Assembly (NCBI GenBank): GCA_030770535.1
Contig: JASVEC010000217.1
Location: 1 to 30,581 of the forward strand
DNA: 30,581 nucleotides
Source: Batkoa obscura
Taxonomy: Eukaryota > Entomophthoromycota > Entomophthoromycetes > Entomophthorales > Batkoaceae
Direction: 5' to 3'
A program made the position numbers and the translations under genes. Positions 1 through 16,048 of the stretch are shown piece by piece. The notes beneath the pieces were generated by a model, which saw only the letters and a list, made by a program, of their open reading frames with translations, ran no database searches and was not told the origin of the DNA. How positions within the stretch are numbered: the stretch's first letter is position 1; each line of letters begins with the position of its first letter.

Positions 1-5945
<5,945 letters not shown>

Positions 5946-6974
5946 TCCGTTTTTGTTGAAGAATGATTTTTCAGTTTAAAAAATTGATTTAGTAGATGTT
6001 TGAAATACAAATTTTTAATCGTCCAATCAAAAAAATGATGATTCTAGCCGAGAAAATATCAATACCAGTATCAATGTATTCAAAGTGAAAGAAAGTAGAC
6101 TAGCGAATACCTTTAAAGTTTCCCGTCTTTTGTTTTTTTGTCTTTTGTTTTTCTGTTTTCTATTAGAAACCAATAGTATTGTTATTCTAAATAACAAATA
6201 TATGTTGTGAATTTAAATAGTTTTATAGCTTGAAATTAATGACCAACAAATTCAATAAATTGTCCAATTATTGAAATTCTATTCAGCTATTTTAGTTTGA
6301 ATAAGGACTAAATTGCGATAATTCTTAAACTATTCGCCTATTGTGTTAATTTATACTTTATGATATAAACTATTTTCCTTAAATGAACAGCTAATCAACA
6401 TACGTTTACAAAACAGTAAAATCTCTTCCATATAACCCTTTGAGTATTAAATAGCTTAAAAAAACTATGTTTGATTAAGAAATTTATTGCATATTACTTG
6501 TTAAGAGATCTATTTCTAACTCAGATTAAAGCTACTTGATTAAACAAATACTGCTACAAGCACATAGCTTCAAAAAATCATATACGAGCAATGTTCTTCA
6601 CAATCGATTTTTGATTCTCGAAAAATTGATAAGTATTGCTCATCCACGATACCCAAGTGGTTAAAGTGATTTCGAATTGCACAAAATTAATAGAAATCCT
6701 TCTATTTTTATTTTTGTTTGAAAATATTAATCTAAGTTTAGTTGGATTGATTATTACTTTTGAAATATTCAAAACCTTATACTTTTATGTATTAATTTTA
6801 AATTAAATAGGAATAAAAGTGTGTTTAATTTGAACTTTTATTTAAATTAAAATTTCGTTTAAAAAACCTAATTCTTTTATATAAACTTGGAACTACTTTC
6901 TATTAAATATACAACTAACCTTTTAGATGTTGAATTATGAGAATTTAAAATTAATCTTGACATAAACCATAAAC
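5946..6974. other. Intergenic region upstream of the SZT2-like gene
   Basis: About 1 kb of AT-rich DNA between the SZT2-like start and the dead MCO copy. I see no convincing gene in it. A short tRNA-like A-box string near 6648-6662 does not fold into a tRNA. Confidence 0.6.
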
Positions 6975-8433
6975 TAGTTGTAAAATTGAGCATTATACCT
7001 ATACTAAAGTAGAAGATAAAAAAGAAATTTGGGATGATATAGTAAAGTTTGATCCAAGATATAAATATGATGAAGAAAGATTAGTAATGTTATCTGAATT
7101 ATGGCATAAACCAAGTGATGAATTACTCAAAGGATTATTGAGTGTCCCTTTTAGATTTGTTGGTCCATCTGATAGTATTCTGACTAATGGTATGACTTAT
7201 AAAGTATGGGATAATGCTGGAGCTAATAATTCTACCGTACCATTTAATAATGGATACAATGTTATTAATGTAAAGCCAAATAAAAGATATAGATTACGTC
7301 TGATTGCTGCCAATGGACTTTCGTTCCTTAGTTTCCGTATTCCAGGACACAAGTTTACTTTAATTGAAGCCGATGGTACTATTATTGAACCTGTTGAAGT
7401 TGATCATGTTGAAATGACTCCTGGACAAAGATATTCTGTTATTATGGAAACTAATCAACAAGTTGATAATTATTATGCTTATACTCAGGTTACTGGTGGT
7501 TCTGTAACCCCTAACAATGGTGTTGCTATCCTTCACTATGATGGTGCTGAAAGTGCTGATGCATTAAAAAGAATATCAACTACTCCACCAACTCCTACTG
7601 GACCATTCAATCGTTGGGTAGAATCCCAACTATTCACATCAAAATGGTATAACAAAGGACTCAGCTCTCATTATTATCCAGTTCCTAAAAAGGCAACCAA
7701 AGAAATTATATTAAATGTAATACCATCAACTACACCTGAAGGAAATTCAATCTATACTATTAACGACGTTGTTGCAAAGTCAAGGAATTCAACTATATGG
7801 GACAATGTTGTTGCTGGACGCCACAAGCCTACTCCAGGCATCTATGAAATCACTGAAGGTGATGATGTTCAGATTGTATTGCAACATTATATGCCTTCTG
7901 GACGTGCTTGTGCAACACATCCATGGTATTTACATGGTCACTATTTCTTCGTTGTAGGACATGGATCTGATGTATATAACCCAGAAGTTGATAGAAAAGC
8001 TAATGATACTGAATTAGCTTCATCTGATAAAATCCCGTTATATGGTAATGTATTTTTGTGTTTAAGAATTTTACTAACAATTTTTCCACTTGATAGTGCT
8101 TAAAAGATCGAAAAAGTAATAAACCCAAAAAGAACACTCTCATATAGAGATACTTCTACCTAATATGTAAATAATATTACAAACGCTACCAAATCTTCTA
8201 TTCATTAGTTGTCCGATATATTTGGCGTTAAAATTGATATTCAAAATTCAAATGAGGATTTAAAAATATTACAAGTTCTCGTGTAGTTAAAGATGGGGTA
8301 GGTACCATGTAATTGATATGCTATTCGTTTTAAGTCTGATGACTTTGCCTCTTGGTATGTACATTGTCATATTATCACAAATATATTTATGATTAAACAA
8401 GTTATTGTTAATGAATCACTTAAAAATCAATAA
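6975..8433 (+). pseudogene. Multicopper oxidase (laccase-like) pseudogene, copy 1, with converted core and MITE insertion
   Basis: This is a broken copy of the MCO at 24694-26412. At 6975-7014 it aligns poorly with the intact gene. From 7015 to about 7896 it is almost identical (two differences seen in ~880 bp, constant offset of 18087, no indels). From about 7990 to its TAA at 8431-8433 it is again badly decayed. The open stretch 7087-8103 covers residues 161 to about 475 of the intact protein and then reads into a MITE (8044-8141) that gives it a false C-terminus. The signal peptide and first cupredoxin domain with HWHG and WWYHAH are missing. In the third domain HPWHLHGH has become HPWYLHGH, losing a copper ligand. 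After the MITE the tail is recognisable (SDDFASW, HCHI) but carries stops and shifts. No active oxidase can come from it; an automatic call of 7087-8103 as a gene would be misleading. Confidence 0.92.
8044..8141 (+). mobile_element. MITE (98 bp) inserted in MCO pseudogene
   Basis: One of eight copies of a short family. In this orientation it starts GG.(A)ATGTATTTTTGTG, continues GTTTAAGAATTTTACTAACA and ends ACACTCTC. It is flanked by ATAT at 8040-8043 and 8142-8145. Removing the element and one ATAT restores alignment with the intact MCO (CCGTTATATAGAGATACTT against CCAATTTACCGTGATACTT), so the insertion went into an existing MCO copy. Confidence 0.92.
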
Positions 8434-8907
8434 ACCAAATATTTTTGTTCTTTAATCAAAATAAAATTTTATAGATTTTCAAATTATTTTTTATTCTTTA
8501 GTTGAATATAAATTATTTGGTTTTTTTCATCAGCTTATAGAAAACAATATTTATCGAATATCATATACACGTTATACTCATACATCATTGTATGTATAGT
8601 AAATACTTTAGATATTATATGTATAAACTAATACAAGCATTTTTAATAAAACAAGAATGAGTATTAATCAACTATAATCATCTATTTTGTTTAGACCTTA
8701 TCTAAAAAAAGGATGGACAACTAATAATTAACCATAATTTCAATAAAAGAGCTAATAAACACAGGTATTAACTTAAATAGTTTACCTTTACCTTCCAACA
8801 ATTCATTTTGTTTAAATTATTCCAAATAGGATATTTTTTATTATACGAGTAATAGTACTATCTCAACACTTTTTGATTACTCATTCCAAAAATGATATGA
8901 TTTATTA
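8434..8907. other. Intergenic, no gene seen
   Basis: AT-rich sequence after the MCO pseudogene. I find no open frame or repeat worth naming. Confidence 0.5.
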
Positions 8908-9690
8908 AAGACAATAAAAATCCAAGATGAAGTAAAACTGAAGTTTGCTTAACAGAAAAAAAGTATAGACAGAGGGTTAGAAGAAAGATTTAAAAAATGG
9001 AAAACGTTTAAAATAGAGCCATCAAAGGTCAATCCAAATTTTAGTGAGACTCTAGTTGCTTTTTATTGGGTTTAGTCTTATGGAAGGGATACTTGATCTC
9101 CTTTACAAGGAGATCTTTCATTCTACCATTATGACTTTGAAAGAAGCCAATATCGCAATTGAACTATAATGCATATATATTGTTATTTTAAATTTTATTT
9201 AAAAAATTAGACCTTAATGTGCTACGTAATTTGCGATAGAATTTAAATAATAGAAATATGAAATTTCATACTAAACAAAGTGAAATTTCTATACTTAATA
9301 ATTAATATATAAGCTTATGGTGATGTGTAAGAATTTTATTAACAGTTTTTCCGCTCAAGTAGTGCCTAAAAAAAGGAAAAAGTGATAAGACTAAAAAAAC
9401 GCCCCTTTATTTTTTTGAGAAAAAATTCTTGAAAGAGCGAAGTCCCCAAATGGATATTTTATTAAATAAGAAAATTGAACAAAAGAATGAAGAGTCCATA
9501 GAAGAAGGATCTCAGAGTCTTTCTTATTATAGCTCAACCTTGATACTTTGAAACTGAAGCCATCACTCCAAGCAATGTGTCATTCTATAAAAAGATATAA
9601 AGTGAAGAGATTTATAGGTTTATCAACAAACGAAAGCTTGGAATGATGCCTACAAATAGATTAAGGAGTAGACAGGGAGAATGTGTAAGC
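8908..9690 (+). pseudogene. Decayed coding stretch of unknown family, interrupted by a MITE relic
   Basis: From 8908 to about 9165 one frame is nearly open and has protein-like composition (for example RGLEERFKKWKTFKIEPSK, then LQGDLSFYHYDFERSQY) with only about three stops. After the MITE relic at 9319-9405 more coding-like sequence follows: PQMDILLNKKIEQKNEES near 9440-9500, and in another frame SEEIYRFINKRKLGMMPTNR near 9600-9660. Such runs are unusual in the surrounding AT-rich DNA, so I take this as a dead gene or a dead host-type element. I do not recognise the family, and the two halves may not belong together. Confidence 0.4.
9319..9405 (+). mobile_element. MITE relic (about 87 bp)
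   Basis: Degenerate member of the family seen at 8044. It has GGTGATGTGTAAGAATTTTA at the left, a changed core (CCGCTCAAGTAGTGCC) and ACGCCCC at the right. About ten bases of the usual left end are missing. Flanks TTAT and TTTAT give only a weak target duplication, so it looks older than the others. Confidence 0.75.
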
Positions 9691-10725
9691 TTGTTTAAAT
9701 AAAAAAAGCTTTGAGTAAAATAATAAAATAGTATAAATTAAATAAACTATCTATTTTAACACAAGAATTTCTATATTTCTTTATTTCACGAGTTTTTACT
9801 GACCCAAATTAAAAAAATATTCTCAAATAATGAAAAAAAGATATTTCCATATTTAGTAATAAAAAAATTAATTGAAGTATCATTTTTACTCCTTGCCTAA
9901 TTTAATCCTTTAGCTAATTAAAGTATGCTTTCCATAGCATAAAATGTATTACTTATGATATTGAGAAGTTACAAATTATTAATGTATCTTATTGAATTCA
10001 AAAATAATTATCATATTAATGTATTAAGTTTGTTGCTACTACTTCAACAATCGTAGTTAAACTTTGAGTTATTTTTAGAAAATAAATAAAAATTATTGTT
10101 GGTATAGTTACTATATTCGAGTTTGGAAAAATTTATTGAGAAAAACTTCTTTTAGTATCTGCCACTAGGGTTTGAAAATTTTAAGTTACTTCCTTATAGT
10201 GTCATTAGGCATAGAGTAATTGCTATAAACCAGTTTTTGACCTTTAATACAGGAACTTTATAGAAGCATATAACAGGCTAAAACCATTATTAACAAGATA
10301 CTTTTTTTAAAATATATAGTTGTTAAGAAAGTAACCTGGATAAATTTAAAATTAAAATGCTATAAAATTATGATAGATAAGACTAATAGATTTAAGCTTA
10401 CTTATCCTACCAATACATTATGTTTGACTAATAGATAAAGATGATGTCGTTACTATATAACTTTTTAAATTAATAAAGCGTTTCTAATTTATTGTATAAT
10501 TAATTGATATAATTAATTGCTAAATTAATCAACTAATTTCACTTAATGATTTAATTCTAGATATTGGCTTAGTTTACCTTATTTAGATAATAGCAAGTAA
10601 AAGGGTTTAATATATTAAAATCAAATATATAGTTTATTAGTAACATATAACAAATTTATCAGGAAGTATTTATTTATATCTAAGTTAGAAGTGAGATGAA
10701 GCGTTTAATAAGCTAATAATAAAAA
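9691..10725. other. Intergenic, no gene seen
   Basis: AT-rich sequence downstream of the minus-strand homeodomain gene. Nothing beyond short A/T runs. Confidence 0.5.
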
Positions 10726-11259
10726 TTAAGACAATAAATTATCTAAAGAAAGACTTGACCTCTTCTCAGAAGAAGATGAAGTATTTGATTGTAATTGGTT
10801 AGTAGTTGGATGGTTAGTAAAAAAAGAGATATCATTAGCTATATAAGCAATATTTCTAGTTAAGTTTTCTGGAGATGAACTCATAACTAGCTGGTTGCTA
10901 TTTGAATATCTAATGTTATCATTTAGTAAATTAGAAATCGGTATTACATCGCCACGATTTGGAATATAGTCTTCTCTCATTTCATTTAATTCTAAATCGC
11001 TTCGTCTTCCCCTATGTTTTGATTTAGCTCTTCTATTTTGGAACCAAACCTGTACTGCTCTAGGACTTAACTTAATTGTTTCAGATATTTTACTTCTAGC
11101 ATGTACATCTGGTTTAGGGTCGGTATGGTAATATTCTTCTAAATATTTTATTTGCTCTGGAGAATGTCTTGCTTTCTTATCAGGATCATACACCATGATT
11201 TTAGCTTCTGAGGATGAAGATGTCGATGTAGCGTAATGTTTAGCTCTAGTAAAATCCAT
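10726..11259 (-). CDS. Homeodomain transcription factor (177 aa)
   Basis: A nuclear DNA-binding protein. The homeodomain spans about residues 28-84: RHSPEQIKYLEEYY (helix 1), a turn with DPKPD, and recognition helix SPRAVQVWFQNRRAKSK with W72, F73, Q74, N75 and R77. The spacing from helix 1 to WF is that of a standard 60-residue homeodomain, so it is not of the three-residue-extended TALE type. The rest is Ser/Asn-rich and probably disordered, ending SLDNLLS. No intron is needed. A TATATAAA box lies 47-54 bp upstream of the ATG. It is head to head with a related gene at 13477, which shares HSPEQIK.LE..Y, PKP, WFQNRRAK and the (I/L)D.LLS ending. Targets and role are unknown. Confidence 0.9.
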   Translation of the reverse strand: MDFTRAKHYATSTSSSSEAKIMVYDPDKKARHSPEQIKYLEEYYHTDPKPDVHARSKISETIKLSPRAVQVWFQNRRAKSKHRGRRSDLELNEMREDYIPNRGDVIPISNLLNDNIRYSNSNQLVMSSSPENLTRNIAYIANDISFFTNHPTTNQLQSNTSSSSEKRSSLSLDNLLS

Positions 11260-11305
11260 TACTGTTTAATTTTAAAATAGTTCATGATCAAATATTTTTA
11301 TTTGC

Positions 11306-11313
11306 TTTATATA
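11306..11313 (-). promoter_or_regulatory. TATA box of the minus-strand homeodomain gene
   Basis: TATATAAA on the minus strand, preceded by G and followed by G. It lies about 50 bp upstream of the ATG at 11259. The divergent partner gene has the same motif. Confidence 0.55.
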
Positions 11314-11962
11314 CCAAAATCTGAATATTGTTGAAATTTTTTTGTTCTTAACCATTTATAATGAAATATTATTTGTAACATCTAATTTTATTAAAGTACT
11401 TAAATTAATTATGACATATTAGTAAGACGATTACCTTGGCTTTGAAAAACTATTGTTAAAATTTTTGCTACTTACTAATTAATCAACTATTAATTAAAAA
11501 GACTTTATAAAGATACTTGAGCTAACTGGAATAGACGGGAAATTGCTGCTTTATTGCTCCATTACTTTCACATCTCAAAAAGGTAGTCTCAATTTTCTTA
11601 TGCTTTTATTTCGCCTTTTTTACCTTAAAAAAGCTGATTAACTCTCAGTTTGAAGCATATAGTTATCATTTAGGTAAATATAAATTCAATCTATTATTTA
11701 ATAAACAATAGTATCAAATTCATTGTATTACAATGTATTATGAATTGCCTTTTAATTTCCTGTACTTCAAAGCTGAGATAGTTGCTTATTATAAAAATTG
11801 AAAAAGATTAAAAATAATGTTATTTTTTCATTCGCACACCTTTTAGGAACTTTCAAGTTTTACAGCATAAAATTGCTTATAAAGTTTTATAGCTGTGCTT
11901 AAATTTCACTAAAAACATATTCAATATATCCAATATATCCTACTTCCATATAGATTACATAT

Positions 11963-12060
11963 GGGAGTGTTTTTTTTGACTTCATTATTTTTCTATTTTT
12001 TAAGCGCTATTTAAGCGGGAAATTTGTTAGTAAAATTCCTAAACACAAAAATGCATCCCC
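11963..12060 (-). mobile_element. MITE (98 bp), ATAT target duplication
   Basis: Reverse orientation: starts GGGAGTGTTTTTTTTGAC, contains AAGCGCTATTTAAGCGGG and ends AAAAATGCATCCCC. Perfect ATAT flanks lie at 11959-11962 and 12061-12064. Imperfect terminal inverted repeats, no coding capacity. Confidence 0.92.
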
Positions 12061-12106
12061 ATATATTGAATTAAATTTAAAGAAAGCTTGAAACAAATCA
12101 GTATTT

Positions 12107-12203
12107 GGGGATGTTTTTTGGTTTCATTATTCTTTCCATCTTTTAAGCGCTATTTGAATAAAAAAATTGTTAGTGAAATTCTTAAATACAAAAATACATC
12201 CCC
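12107..12203 (-). mobile_element. MITE (97 bp), ATTT target duplication
   Basis: Same family and orientation as the copy 46 bp to its left. It starts GGGGATGTTTTTTGG and ends AAAATACATCCCC, with perfect ATTT flanks at 12103-12106 and 12204-12207. The open frame across it is chance. Confidence 0.92.
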
Positions 12204-12207
12204 ATTT

Positions 12208-13377
12208 ATTATTTTTAATGCTCTTAAACCTTTAAGTCAACCTTATTTTATACCATACTTTTGTGACTTATAATTAAAATAGTATTTTTTCATATTCCTG
12301 TATGTTTTAATAATACTATAGCTTTAACAGTCTAGTTTTTCCTTTAGGAGTAGTTCCTAGATTGAAAACTAGCAGTGTATTCGCAGAAAATTTTATTGCC
12401 TATTTTTACTTAATCCTTTCATAAAGATCAAAAATCTAAAACATTATAATAAATCTATTATATTATATCCGTACTTTATAAAAAACGGAATTAAGCTATT
12501 TGAAACCAGTTTGATATCAGTGAACTTTTGAGGTTTGAAACAGATAAATTGATATAATAGTCTAAAGTTTTAAAAAATCCTGAATGAACTTATATTGCTA
12601 ATTGATTCCTATTAGTAAAATAAAACCAAAGTAGCTGAAATATTGTAGTGATATGAAGATAAAAAGTCAAGGTATAAAAGACAATAAGATTAGATTACCT
12701 TTAATAAACGAAAAAATTCGGAAAATTACAGACAAATGAATTGTTGTATACTTTTCAACTAATATAGATACTATTTATGTTGTCAATTTGTTATCCGTAA
12801 TATGCATTTTATACATTTATAGTGACTTAATTACTAGCTAATTTCACCGTTTAATTGGGTTTTAATATAAAATTAAAAATAGATTTTCTTTATAAAGTTT
12901 TATAATACGGCATTATGAAATTTTGAGCACATTTGGAACAAGAGACCCTCATTTTTATACTTTTATAGTTATAAAGCAAAACTATTAGATCACCTTTAGC
13001 TGGAATAATCAATTCTTTATATGATTTTTAGGGATAATAGAAGCATTACCAACTTATTATTTTGAAACTAATAATGTTTAGCTTACAATAATGGTACAAT
13101 TTTTTAAATCTTTATACAAATAAATAAATTAAAAATGTATTACAAAAAATGATCCTGGAATATACTAGATTTAGCATATACATTTATCTGGAGCTAGTTT
13201 TTAGCCATGATAAAGTGGTATGACAAGAAATAAAATGATAAATTCTTATTATAAATACGCAAAAATAAATACGACATGTAAGGAAAGTAACAATTCTCTT
13301 AAAATGCAATTTTCCTAAAGTGGCAAATATAACTAAGCTTATTTATCAGTTGCTTATAGGATGGTAATTCCGAATAG
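12208..13377. other. Intergenic between divergent homeodomain genes, no gene seen
   Basis: With 11314-12207 this forms the shared 5' region of the two homeodomain genes (about 2.2 kb between start codons). Apart from the two MITEs and the two TATA boxes I see no other structure. Confidence 0.5.
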
Positions 13378-13385
13378 TATATAAA
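13378..13385 (+). promoter_or_regulatory. TATA box of the plus-strand homeodomain gene
   Basis: TATATAAA followed by G, 92 bp upstream of the ATG at 13477, with a CTCTTTTCTTTACTTTT pyrimidine stretch downstream where transcription could begin. Confidence 0.5.
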
Positions 13386-13476
13386 GTAATACCCAATCTC
13401 TTTTCTTTACTTTTATTTTATTTAATAAACAGCATCCTATTTGTTTTTAATACCTATTCAAATATAACTATATAGT

Positions 13477-13971
13477 ATGATGAAGTTTAAAATGTATAGT
13501 CCAGGAAAAAAATTGCGCCATTCTCCGGAGCAAATAAAGCATTTAGAGTCTTTTTATGAATGCAACCCAAAACCAAACCCAGCAACTATAGCAAACATAT
13601 CATCTATTACCAAATTGCAGGTTAGATCAGTTCAAATATGGTTCCAAAATCGTCGAGCAAAAGCCAAAAGCGACAATGAGAATAAAGACAAAAACAAGGA
13701 ACAAACTTCTAAAAATGAAACAGTTAAAAGGAAGCGTGTTTTTTCAGTGGATGATCTACTTGCCAAAGATGACTATGAAACGAATAAGCAGAAGGATATG
13801 AGGAGAGATTCAACGCATAGCCTATCATCAGATGATAATAATAATCAAATTGTAAATAGTAACTTGAAATGCAATTTTTCTGAAAATGGGGCTGTCCTAA
13901 TTGGTTTCAGAATCTACTTAGAAATTAATCCAAATTTAAAATTTCAAGTTTGTGTCCAATATAACGGTTAA
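13477..13971 (+). CDS. Homeodomain protein with 3' end replaced by transposon sequence
   Basis: The homeodomain is at about residues 11-66 (RHSPEQIKHLESFYECN ... VRSVQIWFQNRRAKAK, with W55, F56, Q57, N58, R60), of standard 60-residue spacing. A Lys/Asn-rich linker, KRKRVFSVDDLLAKDDYE (about 84-101) and a Ser/Asp/Asn-rich stretch follow. Codon 137 (AAT, ending at 13887) is the last host codon. From 13888 the frame reads into the transposon terminus and gains 27 foreign residues starting GAVLIGF before a stop. The lost host tail lies beyond the element at 16357-16425, still in frame: after the single AAAT target it reads DSSKTENLVYVKTHCSIDFL, then LS and stop. That ending matches the SLDNLLS of the divergent paralogue. 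The ancestral protein would be about 159 aa. Whether the chimeric product is stable is unknown. Confidence 0.85.
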   Translation: MMKFKMYSPGKKLRHSPEQIKHLESFYECNPKPNPATIANISSITKLQVRSVQIWFQNRRAKAKSDNENKDKNKEQTSKNETVKRKRVFSVDDLLAKDDYETNKQKDMRRDSTHSLSSDDNNNQIVNSNLKCNFSENGAVLIGFRIYLEINPNLKFQVCVQYNG

Positions 13972-14329
13972 ATCTAAAAAGCCTAAAATTAAATGTCTCT
14001 ATTTAAAACTTATTTTAATTGTTTCCTTTTCTTAAATAGCTAATTTTCCTAACTATATATTTTATGTTAGTTCTATTAGATATTTAACAGATATATAATA
14101 TATAACTATATGATTATATAATTATATAAATACATAATTATATAAACACAGTTATTTGACTTTATTTGACTTTATTTTTTGTTGAAATAAAAATAAAATC
14201 CAAACTTTCATAACTAAACTTCGAAATGGAATTTTTGAAAACTTCAATACAATAGGGAGGAGTACACAATATAAACATTGTAATTCATTTACATCAATTT
14301 TAAGAGCTACTTATAACAACCCAAGGTTT

Positions 14330-15901
14330 ATGGAATTTTATAATAAAACAAAACAAAGAAAAGATATATTATCAAAGTTTACTATCGATAATAATAAACT
14401 TAATCAAGTAATGTATAAAATTAGTGCTTTAAGGGAAACAGGAAACAAAAATCAGCAAGTAGCGTTATTATCAACTATAGCTTCAGTATATTCTTTTGAT
14501 GAATGTAAGAGTTTTAGGTTTAATATAAATAGAAATCAATATGATTATTCAAAAACAAGTAATAATAATAAAATATCAACATTAAAACCTATTATTAAAA
14601 ATACAAAAAAAATTAAAGATGACCAAATTGAAACTATTATACAATATTTACTAAATGATTCAACTATTTCATCAAGATTTAATAAAAAAAATAACGATAG
14701 TAAATATTCATCAGATAATATATATATATTAAATAAAAGTAGAAGAATGATATATAGTAAATATTTGAATGATCTAAGAGATAAAGCAGTAGCTAGGTCA
14801 ACGTTCTTTAAATATATACCAAGTAATTTCAAAAATCCAGCAAGAAAAACGGATCTATGTAATATATGTACCCAGTATACAGTTAGAAAAAAGTTATTTG
14901 AAAATAAAATAAATACAGCAAAAAACAAAGCAGAGATACAAGAAATTTTCAACGAAGAAGAAAAATTATACAAATTACATAAATTCTGTGTTGATACTCA
15001 AAAAAACACATTTAATGAAACTATCAAAAAATTAAATAACAAAAGTTGTATAATAGTTTTAGATTTTAAACAAAATATGGAAATAGGAACAAGACCAGAT
15101 TCAATAAATCTAGATCATTATAATAAACAAGCTATATCAGTATTAGGCTTTGGTGTATTATATTTAAAAGATGATAAAACAATAGGCAAAGTTTACTTTG
15201 ATTATTTATCTGAAATATTGAATCATGATTCAGCATATGCAGGAGATTGTTTAATCGATTTAATCTCTACAGAGCTTCTATTTAAAAAGTTTACAAAAAT
15301 TAATATATGGGCAGATACAGGAAATCATTTTAGATCCCAAGAGTTTCTACACTATATGTTTGAAGAAATTCATAAAATAAATAGTAGTTTGAATGTTAAT
15401 CTTAATTTTTTTGCTGAGCATCATGGAAAAAGTATAGTTGATGGGCATTTTGGAAACCTTTCAAAATGGAAAAGTAGTTTTGAAGCGTTAGGTAAAATAG
15501 AAGATATCGATCAATTAATTTCAAGATTTGAGGCTTTTATTTGTGAGCATAATAAAATTAATAACTCAACTGTTAATAATGGGAAAACAGATATAATTTT
15601 TAAAAAGTATAAAAGAAACAAAAATACAAAAAGAATAATAGAGATGCAGGGCATTAAGAAGTATTTACACTTTATTAAACATAACAATAAACTACATTGT
15701 TATCCAGTATCTGATACATCAAAAAAAAGCGATATAGTCCCAATTAAAGTTATAGAGTCTATAGAAAACAGAAAAATTAAAAGATCGATCCCAGCTTACC
15801 TTACGAAGATAACAGAGAATTTAAAAATTTCGATATTTACTAAGCAAGTAAGTAGTTTGTTGAATGATAGAAATAGATTGTTAAATGTTAGGATTACTTA
15901 A
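14330..15901 (+). CDS. DDE-type transposase of copy A (523 aa, intact)
   Basis: Probable cut-and-paste transposase. A zinc-knuckle-like set CNIC (177-180) ... HKFC (217-220) comes before a likely RNase H-like catalytic core: IIVLDFKQN with D245, INIWADTGNHFRSQEF with D329, and FFAEHHGKSIVDGHFG with E363 and D371 as candidate third acid. The C-terminus is basic. The frame stays open without an ATG back to 14186, and residues such as NGIFENFNTIGRSTQYKHC there look protein-like. The true N-terminus may therefore lie in an upstream exon. The internal copy in the other orientation differs at about 5 of 384 residues. Family assignment rests on architecture only; I do not place it with certainty. 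Confidence 0.8.
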   Translation: MEFYNKTKQRKDILSKFTIDNNKLNQVMYKISALRETGNKNQQVALLSTIASVYSFDECKSFRFNINRNQYDYSKTSNNNKISTLKPIIKNTKKIKDDQIETIIQYLLNDSTISSRFNKKNNDSKYSSDNIYILNKSRRMIYSKYLNDLRDKAVARSTFFKYIPSNFKNPARKTDLCNICTQYTVRKKLFENKINTAKNKAEIQEIFNEEEKLYKLHKFCVDTQKNTFNETIKKLNNKSCIIVLDFKQNMEIGTRPDSINLDHYNKQAISVLGFGVLYLKDDKTIGKVYFDYLSEILNHDSAYAGDCLIDLISTELLFKKFTKINIWADTGNHFRSQEFLHYMFEEIHKINSSLNVNLNFFAEHHGKSIVDGHFGNLSKWKSSFEALGKIEDIDQLISRFEAFICEHNKINNSTVNNGKTDIIFKKYKRNKNTKRIIEMQGIKKYLHFIKHNNKLHCYPVSDTSKKSDIVPIKVIESIENRKIKRSIPAYLTKITENLKISIFTKQVSSLLNDRNRLLNVRIT

Positions 15902-15910
15902 GTTATTAAT

Positions 15911-16048
15911 AGCTAAGTTAATAAATAGTCAAAGAACAAGTAACTGTAATAATATGTAAAAACTATTATTACTTGTACTATATAGGGATGGTTAATTATA
16001 GTTTTGGGGCTGACCATTCCCTCCCATGCAGCTATTTATTAACTTGGC
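15911..16048. repeat. Nested inverted repeats in the transposon 3' region (copy A)
   Basis: Just after the transposase stop, GCTAAGTTAATAAATAG (15912-15928) pairs with CTATTTATTAACTTGGC (16032-16048) at 16 of 17 positions. Inside lie two further hairpins: 15936-15976 (ACAAGTAA ... TTACTTGT) and 15985-16021 (GGGATGGTTA ... TGACCATTCCC). Copy B has the same structure at about 18002-18140. Confidence 0.75.

Noticed and set aside
6645-6690. tRNA-like string (CCCAAGTGGTTAAAG followed by TTCGAAT)
   Set aside because: The A-box and B-box-like parts are only about ten bases apart, and no acceptor or anticodon stem can be formed. At best a scrap.
7087-8103. Open frame of 338 aa as a separate MCO gene
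   Set aside because: It starts inside the protein, lacks the first domain, and its last codons are MITE sequence. It is the converted core of a pseudogene.
12088-12273. Short open frame of 61 aa
   Set aside because: It is largely made of the MITE at 12107-12203 and has no coding character.
14545-14973. Minus-strand 142-aa hydrophobic frame, repeated at 19077-19505
   Set aside because: It is antisense to the transposase in both copies. Lys/Asn-rich coding read backwards gives Phe/Leu/Ile, which mimics membrane segments.
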